Shown in pieces: positions 6,294 through 10,278 of a DNA stretch of 10,278 bases. Source of the DNA: Acidobacteriota bacterium. Its GTDB lineage: Bacteria; Acidobacteriota; Terriglobia; Terriglobales; Acidobacteriaceae. The stretch is from contig JAJZAL010000184.1 of the NCBI GenBank assembly GCA_021799405.1, forward strand, positions 1 to 10,278. The letters are read 5' to 3'. A program made the position numbers and the translations under genes. The notes under the pieces are model-generated. The model did not search any database. It saw nothing but the letters and a program-made list of their open reading frames with translations, and was not told where the DNA came from. Position 1 is the first letter of the stretch, and each line of letters opens with the position of its first letter.

Positions 6294-6309
6294 TGTGATG
6301 GAGGTCACA
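6294..6309 (+). promoter_or_regulatory. Perfect CRP/FNR-superfamily-type operator upstream of the decaheme cytochrome
   Basis: TGTGATGGAGGTCACA is a full match to TGTGA-N6-TCACA, with all ten fixed positions. It is centred 117.5 bases before the cytochrome ATG. A possible -10 box at 6332-6337 would place the centre at about -42.5, near the class II activator position. An overlapping inverted repeat, TGACC-N9-GGTCA (6289-6307), is also present. It is the third and best copy in the window. It suggests that the electron-conduit operon is activated by a CRP/FNR-family regulator encoded elsewhere. Confidence 0.7.
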
Positions 6310-6331
6310 TCGTGTGGAATAACTTCACTTC

Positions 6332-6337
6332 TAACAT
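6332..6337 (+). promoter_or_regulatory. Candidate -10 box of the cytochrome-barrel operon
   Basis: TAACAT matches the sigma-70 -10 consensus at four of six positions, including the key A at position 2 and T at position 6. Transcription would begin near 6344, leaving a leader of about 75 bases. No good -35 box is seen; the CRP-type site occupies that zone, as at activator-dependent promoters. The 10-base palindrome CGGATATCCG (6353-6362) lies just downstream in the leader. Confidence 0.35.
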
Positions 6338-6418
6338 ATGCCAGTTCGGAAACGGATATCCGCCAGTGACGTTTGGCTGGGGAGGTCGCTGTAGAGAGAA
6401 AACAGAAGGTGGTTGCCA

Positions 6419-7348
6419 ATGAGACGAATTTCCCTGCTGTCCGCACTTTTGCTCGTCCTCGTTCTCGTGGTCTTTGAGCATCCCTCCACATATGCTGCAT
6501 CCGGGCCCCCGGTCCCCAAGGTCAAAGCAGCCCAATCCCAAAGCACTGCAACGCTTCCACCTGGGTATGTCGGCTCGCAAATGTGCGAAACCTGCCATAC
6601 CGATATTGCGCATACCTTCAAAAATAATCCTCACACCAAGATGGTCTTCTTGCACGGCGACAATGATCTGACCTGCGAGAACTGCCATGGACCGGGTCTT
6701 GCGCACGTGCAGGGCGGCGGTGACGTACATAAGATTTTCAGGTTTGACAAAGCCACTCCGAAGCAGATTGACGAGAAGTGTCTTGCTTGTCACGCGACGT
6801 CGCACCCCAATTTCATGCGTTCACCGCACGCCAAGGCCGGTGTGAGCTGCATCAGCTGTCACAGTGTGCATCACTCGAGCGCGCCGCAATACCTCCTGGT
6901 TGCGTCGCAGCCGCAACTCTGCGAGACCTGTCACTCCGATGTGAAGGCACAGTTCGCCATGCCGTTCCATCATCCGGTACCCGAAGGCGTAGTGAAGTGC
7001 ACCGACTGCCACGACGTACACGGCACATTCAACCCAAACAATCTGCGGACGACTGTGGATCAAAACAGGATCTGTACCCAGTGCCACACCGACGTGCGCG
7101 GACCCTTTGTGTTTGAGCATGCCGCGGTGAAGGGGGTTGGGTGCCTTGGCTGTCACAGCCCGCATGGTTCGCAAAATCCGCGGATGCTGAATATGCCTAA
7201 CGTGAATGTGTTGTGCAACCAATGCCATAGTCCTGTGGCCGAGGGTACATTCCACAGCATGGGACAAGGATCGGCGGAGCGTTTGCCCTGCACGAATTGC
7301 CACACCGAGATTCACGGTTCCAACATTCATCCCGCGTTCATTCGCTAA
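6419..7348 (+). CDS. DmsE/MtrA-type decaheme c-type cytochrome (periplasmic)
   Basis: A 309-residue secreted cytochrome with exactly ten CxxCH heme sites, starting at Cys56, 86, 121, 144, 168, 194, 219, 242, 266 and 291. Residues 1-26/27 are a signal peptide (MRRISLL, then a Leu/Val core ending TYAA). Heme count, length and the regularly spaced pairs fit the DmsE/MtrA family: periplasmic decaheme wires that insert into an MtrB-like barrel and carry electrons across the outer membrane. The next gene encodes such a barrel, supporting this role. The ATG at 6419 was chosen over TTG at 6413 because it gives the cleaner signal peptide and has an AAGG/GGTGG ribosome binding site 6-9 bases upstream. 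The gene heads an operon behind a perfect CRP-type site. The direction of electron flow, outward for respiration or inward for oxidation, cannot be told from sequence. Confidence 0.95.
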   Translation: MRRISLLSALLLVLVLVVFEHPSTYAASGPPVPKVKAAQSQSTATLPPGYVGSQMCETCHTDIAHTFKNNPHTKMVFLHGDNDLTCENCHGPGLAHVQGGGDVHKIFRFDKATPKQIDEKCLACHATSHPNFMRSPHAKAGVSCISCHSVHHSSAPQYLLVASQPQLCETCHSDVKAQFAMPFHHPVPEGVVKCTDCHDVHGTFNPNNLRTTVDQNRICTQCHTDVRGPFVFEHAAVKGVGCLGCHSPHGSQNPRMLNMPNVNVLCNQCHSPVAEGTFHSMGQGSAERLPCTNCHTEIHGSNIHPAFIR

Positions 7349-7356
7349 AACGGCGC

Positions 7357-7419
7357 CGGGTTGCATCTCCAGCCACATCGGGTGATGCAACCCGCGGAAG
7401 ACCACCGTTTCGATGTGGC
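7357..7419 (+). other. Interleaved inverted repeats (pseudoknot potential) between cytochrome and barrel genes
   Basis: Stem 1 pairs CGGGTTGCATC (7357-7367) with GATGCAACCCG (7384-7394), 11 perfect base pairs around a 16-base loop. Inside that loop lies GCCACATCG (7372-7380), which is perfectly complementary to CGATGTGGC (7411-7419), 17 bases after stem 1. The RNA could therefore form an H-type pseudoknot or switch between two stems. The second arm ends 14 bases before the GGGAGG ribosome binding site of the barrel gene. No T tract follows, so it is not an obvious terminator. It could protect the cytochrome mRNA 3' end or tune barrel translation; this is inference. Confidence 0.6.
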
Positions 7420-7448
7420 GAAGGCTACCCTTGGGAGGTTCCAAAATC

Positions 7449-10037
7449 ATGAAAAAGACGAGCTGGTTTTTCTGGCTGTATCGTCAACTGTCCGCTCCCC
7501 CAATTGTGCGACGCCTTGGCACTGGTCTGGCAGTTGCCGCCCTGGCGACGGTGACCAGTGTCGCTATCGCGCAGACCACGATGCCGGGGACCACTACAAC
7601 GCCCGTCACCCACCCCTCGGCTCCTGCCGGATATTCCCTGCACGGAGTGGTCAACATGGGCGGCCATATGGTCAACATTACAGGCAGTAACGCGATGTAC
7701 GACACACTGGTAAACCTGCATTCGGGACCGCGTGTGCTGGGCAATAGCTTTGAGTTGCGGCCTCTTAAGTCGAACAAACATCCATTGTTCGATCACCTGA
7801 CGGTATACAGCAACGGCTTTGGTGGTGACCCATTCAACTTTACCCGTATGGATGTCGTAAAGGGCAAGTATTACGAGTTCACGGGGAGTTTCAACAGGGA
7901 TCGTCAGTATTTTGACTATGATCTACTGGGCAATCCGAACATTCCCTCTGGGCGGTCGATCCCGATTGGGCCGACAAGTGCGCCTACTGGAAGTCTTGCG
8001 TGGCCGCAGGTGCGTCAGTCGCCATTCCTCTACAACACTGTGCGCCGCAGAACCGATGTGAATCTGACATTGTTTCCGGATTCACGCGTCACCTACGAAG
8101 TCGAATACGAGCAGAACGTCTTCCAGGGGCCGTCCCTGAGTCCCGGCGGACAGATTGGCCCGAGCGACTTGCTGTTGAATATGTATCAGAGAAACAGCAC
8201 AGACTTCTTCCGGGGCGCTATCAACTGGAAGCCAATACGGGACACGCAGTTCACCTTTGAAGAGGTCGTCGATCATTACAAGGGCGACTCCTACTACACG
8301 ATCGCGTCCAGCCAGTACATCGTGCAGGAAGCCGACGGAACGCCGGCAGCGCTCGGAGACTGGGACAGTCTGAGTCCCTATGCCATCAACTTCTGCAATA
8401 CCGGCAGCATGGGCTCCGCTCCCTATAGCATCCTCTCCGATCCGCAAGTTCCTGGTGGTAAGCCCGTCATTAACCCGGCCTGCGATGTCTTCACTAGCTA
8501 TTTGCGCTCCCAGCCTACGCGGATCCTCTATCCTACAGAGATTTTCCGGTTCCAGAGCGCAAGCATCAAGAATCTGGAAATGAATGGCGACGTCCGCTAC
8601 ACGGACGCCAACATGAACCTTCCTCACTATTACGAGAATATTCAAGGACTCTACGGGCGGGTTCGCTCAACCACCTTTACGGGCAATGCAAGCGCTCACC
8701 GCAAGGTGATTGCGGTGGATTATGGGCTCACCTGGCAGGCGTCTCCGTTGTGGACTATTTCCGAGCAGCTGACATACTCGAATGTGCAGCAGCCGGGAAC
8801 TGCCTATGAATCGAAAGGCGCAACGCTTGAGACGCCGACGGATCCCAACGAAACGATCACCTATACGGGTCCGCTGGTTGCCGGGCCGCCGAATTCCGGA
8901 CCTCACGGCAGCCTGGCCGGCACGACAGCAGAAAATTTCTTTGGGCAGAAGCAGTTCGTCAACAACGCAACCGTGGCATGGAACGGTTGGTCAAGAGCCA
9001 CGCTCTCGCTCACGTACCGCTATCGCTACCATGTGATCGCTCAGGGTATTCCACATGACGCGCCATTGGCAGTTGGCTCAACCACTAATGGAACCGTCAC
9101 GATTCATCAGAATGGCGGAATCTTTAATGTGGACCTTCGGCCTGCAGCGAATTGGAACATCGATGGCAGTGCGGCAGTGTTCTATGGAGATAACGCACTC
9201 ACTCCGGTAGAGCCGCGCCAGGAGCAGCGTTACCGCGTCCACACCGTGTTCCATCCGAAACCGTGGCTCAGCATTAATGGTGCTTATAACGATGTTGAAA
9301 TTCACAACAATACCAACAACAATCAGGCCGCAGCGGCAGCAGGAGATGTGACCTACGTTGGCCCGATCGACCATGTGGCTCACAGCCGTGTGTTGGGCGC
9401 GGGTGCGGCCATTACACCCAATCAGTACTATTCGCTGGACTTTAACTATGGGTTTAGCGAAGTGTATGCATCTACAAATATCTGCTATGACGCGGGTGCT
9501 GACCCCAGCGACCCAGGCGCCGCGACCCCTACTGGAACAGCATGCCCTGATGCAACCGTAAGGGGAGCCAAATACTATGAATATGGTCCGACAAAGGACT
9601 TTATGAATGCGCCCACGCAGTACGGAACGGTCGCTCTTAATGTCAATCCGGTCAAGAATGTGCGTTCCACACTCGGCTACAACATCAGCTCGGTGCAGGG
9701 AAGCCGCTTCTACAACGACGCCCGGGACGTTGCCGGCTCGCTGATTTCTACATATCAGACTCCGTATGCCAAGGTTTCCTGGACGGTCCATAATGGGCTC
9801 GTATGGGATGCCGAGTATGACTACTACGGATATGGTGAGGGTGGTCCTTCCGGAGCTCCATATTGCTCCACTTCCAACACGCTTCCCACGCCTGGAAATC
9901 CGTCGCCTGTGGTCCCCTGTGACTCGCCAACGTTACTCGGCCTTCAGACAGGTCGCATGATCTCACCTACGGGAGAGACAGCACCACGTATCTTCCACGC
10001 AAATCTCGTGACACTTGGCATGCATTATGAATTCTGA
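7449..10037 (+). CDS. MtrB/PioB-like outer-membrane beta-barrel of a porin-cytochrome conduit
   Basis: An 862-residue secreted protein. A long N-terminal region (MKKTSWFFWL..., then RRLGTGLAVAALATVTSVAIA) ends in a likely cleavage site before Gln42. After a Thr/Pro linker comes a block, HGVVNMGGHMVNITGSNAMY with YDTLVNLHSGPRVLGNSFEL, which I recall as typical of barrels found beside DmsE-type cytochromes. The rest is rich in alternating Tyr/Phe/Trp strands with Asn/Gly/Pro turns, and the chain ends HYEF with a terminal Phe, a hallmark of outer-membrane barrels. Six cysteines fall as three close pairs (316/345, 679/699, 806/824), perhaps disulfide-closed loops. No CxxC pair is seen near the N-terminus, unlike Shewanella MtrB. 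The ATG at 7449 has GGGAGG 10 bases upstream; an in-frame ATG at 7413 would only add 12 residues before the signal. It probably sheathes the decaheme cytochrome. The role is strongly implied by context; exact orthology to MtrB is not. Confidence 0.87.
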   Translation: MKKTSWFFWLYRQLSAPPIVRRLGTGLAVAALATVTSVAIAQTTMPGTTTTPVTHPSAPAGYSLHGVVNMGGHMVNITGSNAMYDTLVNLHSGPRVLGNSFELRPLKSNKHPLFDHLTVYSNGFGGDPFNFTRMDVVKGKYYEFTGSFNRDRQYFDYDLLGNPNIPSGRSIPIGPTSAPTGSLAWPQVRQSPFLYNTVRRRTDVNLTLFPDSRVTYEVEYEQNVFQGPSLSPGGQIGPSDLLLNMYQRNSTDFFRGAINWKPIRDTQFTFEEVVDHYKGDSYYTIASSQYIVQEADGTPAALGDWDSLSPYAINFCNTGSMGSAPYSILSDPQVPGGKPVINPACDVFTSYLRSQPTRILYPTEIFRFQSASIKNLEMNGDVRYTDANMNLPHYYENIQGLYGRVRSTTFTGNASAHRKVIAVDYGLTWQASPLWTISEQLTYSNVQQPGTAYESKGATLETPTDPNETITYTGPLVAGPPNSGPHGSLAGTTAENFFGQKQFVNNATVAWNGWSRATLSLTYRYRYHVIAQGIPHDAPLAVGSTTNGTVTIHQNGGIFNVDLRPAANWNIDGSAAVFYGDNALTPVEPRQEQRYRVHTVFHPKPWLSINGAYNDVEIHNNTNNNQAAAAAGDVTYVGPIDHVAHSRVLGAGAAITPNQYYSLDFNYGFSEVYASTNICYDAGADPSDPGAATPTGTACPDATVRGAKYYEYGPTKDFMNAPTQYGTVALNVNPVKNVRSTLGYNISSVQGSRFYNDARDVAGSLISTYQTPYAKVSWTVHNGLVWDAEYDYYGYGEGGPSGAPYCSTSNTLPTPGNPSPVVPCDSPTLLGLQTGRMISPTGETAPRIFHANLVTLGMHYEF

Positions 10038-10071
10038 CAACATGGAACCGGTCAAAAGGAGGCCAATCACC

Positions 10072-10278
10072 ATGAAATACTCACTGACGCTAGCTGTTCT
10101 GCTTGCAACCGCCATGGCCGTGCCGGCCGCATTGGCTCAGGGGCCTGGAGCTGCACTTTACAAATCCAAGTGTGAAATGTGCCATGGTCCCGACGGAAAG
10201 GCAGCTACGCCGATGGCCAAGATGATGCAGGTGCCTTCCTTCGAAGCATCCGGCGTCAAGAAGAAGACCGATGCCGCC
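10072..10278 (+). CDS. Small monoheme cytochrome c, N-terminal part (cut by window end)
   Basis: The first 69 residues are visible and the frame is open at the right border. Residues 1-22 form a signal peptide (MKYSLTLAVLL to LAQ), followed by a class I type cytochrome c start with one heme site, CEMCHGPDGK, at Cys34-His38. It would be a periplasmic or membrane-attached electron carrier. The ATG is preceded by AAGGAGG at a 9-base spacing; an in-frame ATG at 10042 is less likely because that ribosome binding site lies inside it. Only 34 bases separate it from the barrel gene, so it is almost certainly co-transcribed, and it may shuttle electrons between inner-membrane or periplasmic enzymes and the decaheme cytochrome. 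The axial Met ligand and C-terminus are not visible for certain. Confidence 0.9.
   Translation, partial: MKYSLTLAVLLATAMAVPAALAQGPGAALYKSKCEMCHGPDGKAATPMAKMMQVPSFEASGVKKKTDAA

Noticed and set aside
9078..9791. A 237-codon minus-strand open frame opposite the barrel gene
   Set aside because: It overlaps the C-terminal half of a clear beta-barrel protein, and no motif or ribosome binding site supports it.

Overview
The window looks like chromosomal DNA of a moderately GC-rich, Gram-negative bacterium. My best guess is an Acidobacteriota member (Terriglobia type). That rests on protein style and gene neighbourhood only: a periplasmic double M16 peptidase, a single-chain phosphate acyltransferase, and a DmsE-type decaheme cytochrome beside a very large MtrB/PioB-like barrel. 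No ribosomal RNA or other taxonomic marker is present.

Left edge (1-484): the C-terminal end of a tyrosine recombinase runs off the left border and converges on an intact tRNA-Arg(ACG) gene whose 3' CCA end faces it. This is the usual layout of one end of an element integrated at a tRNA gene, so the element would lie to the left and host sequence to the right. Next (485-3351) come the tRNA promoter, a hairpin terminator, and a secreted M16 zinc peptidase on the minus strand that probably starts at TTG.

The rest (3352-10278) is a plus-strand series: phosphate acetyl/butyryltransferase; tandem-domain universal stress protein overlapping a HypA-like protein by one base; then a decaheme c-type cytochrome, an outer-membrane beta-barrel and a small monoheme cytochrome c cut by the right border. 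The last three have the make-up of a porin-cytochrome conduit that passes electrons across the outer membrane.

The main unifying signal is a CRP/FNR-superfamily-type palindrome, TGTGA-N6-TCAC(A/C/T), in each of the three plus-strand intergenic regions: before the acyltransferase (3496-3511), before the stress protein (4666-4681) and before the decaheme cytochrome (6294-6309). This suggests that acyl-phosphate metabolism, a stress protein, a HypA-like zinc protein and an electron conduit are switched together, possibly by redox state, oxygen, nitric oxide or a cyclic nucleotide. Other notable points are a HypA-like protein lacking the N-terminal nickel-binding histidine and two interleaved inverted repeats (pseudoknot potential) between the cytochrome and barrel genes. 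No gap over 300 bases lacks a gene.
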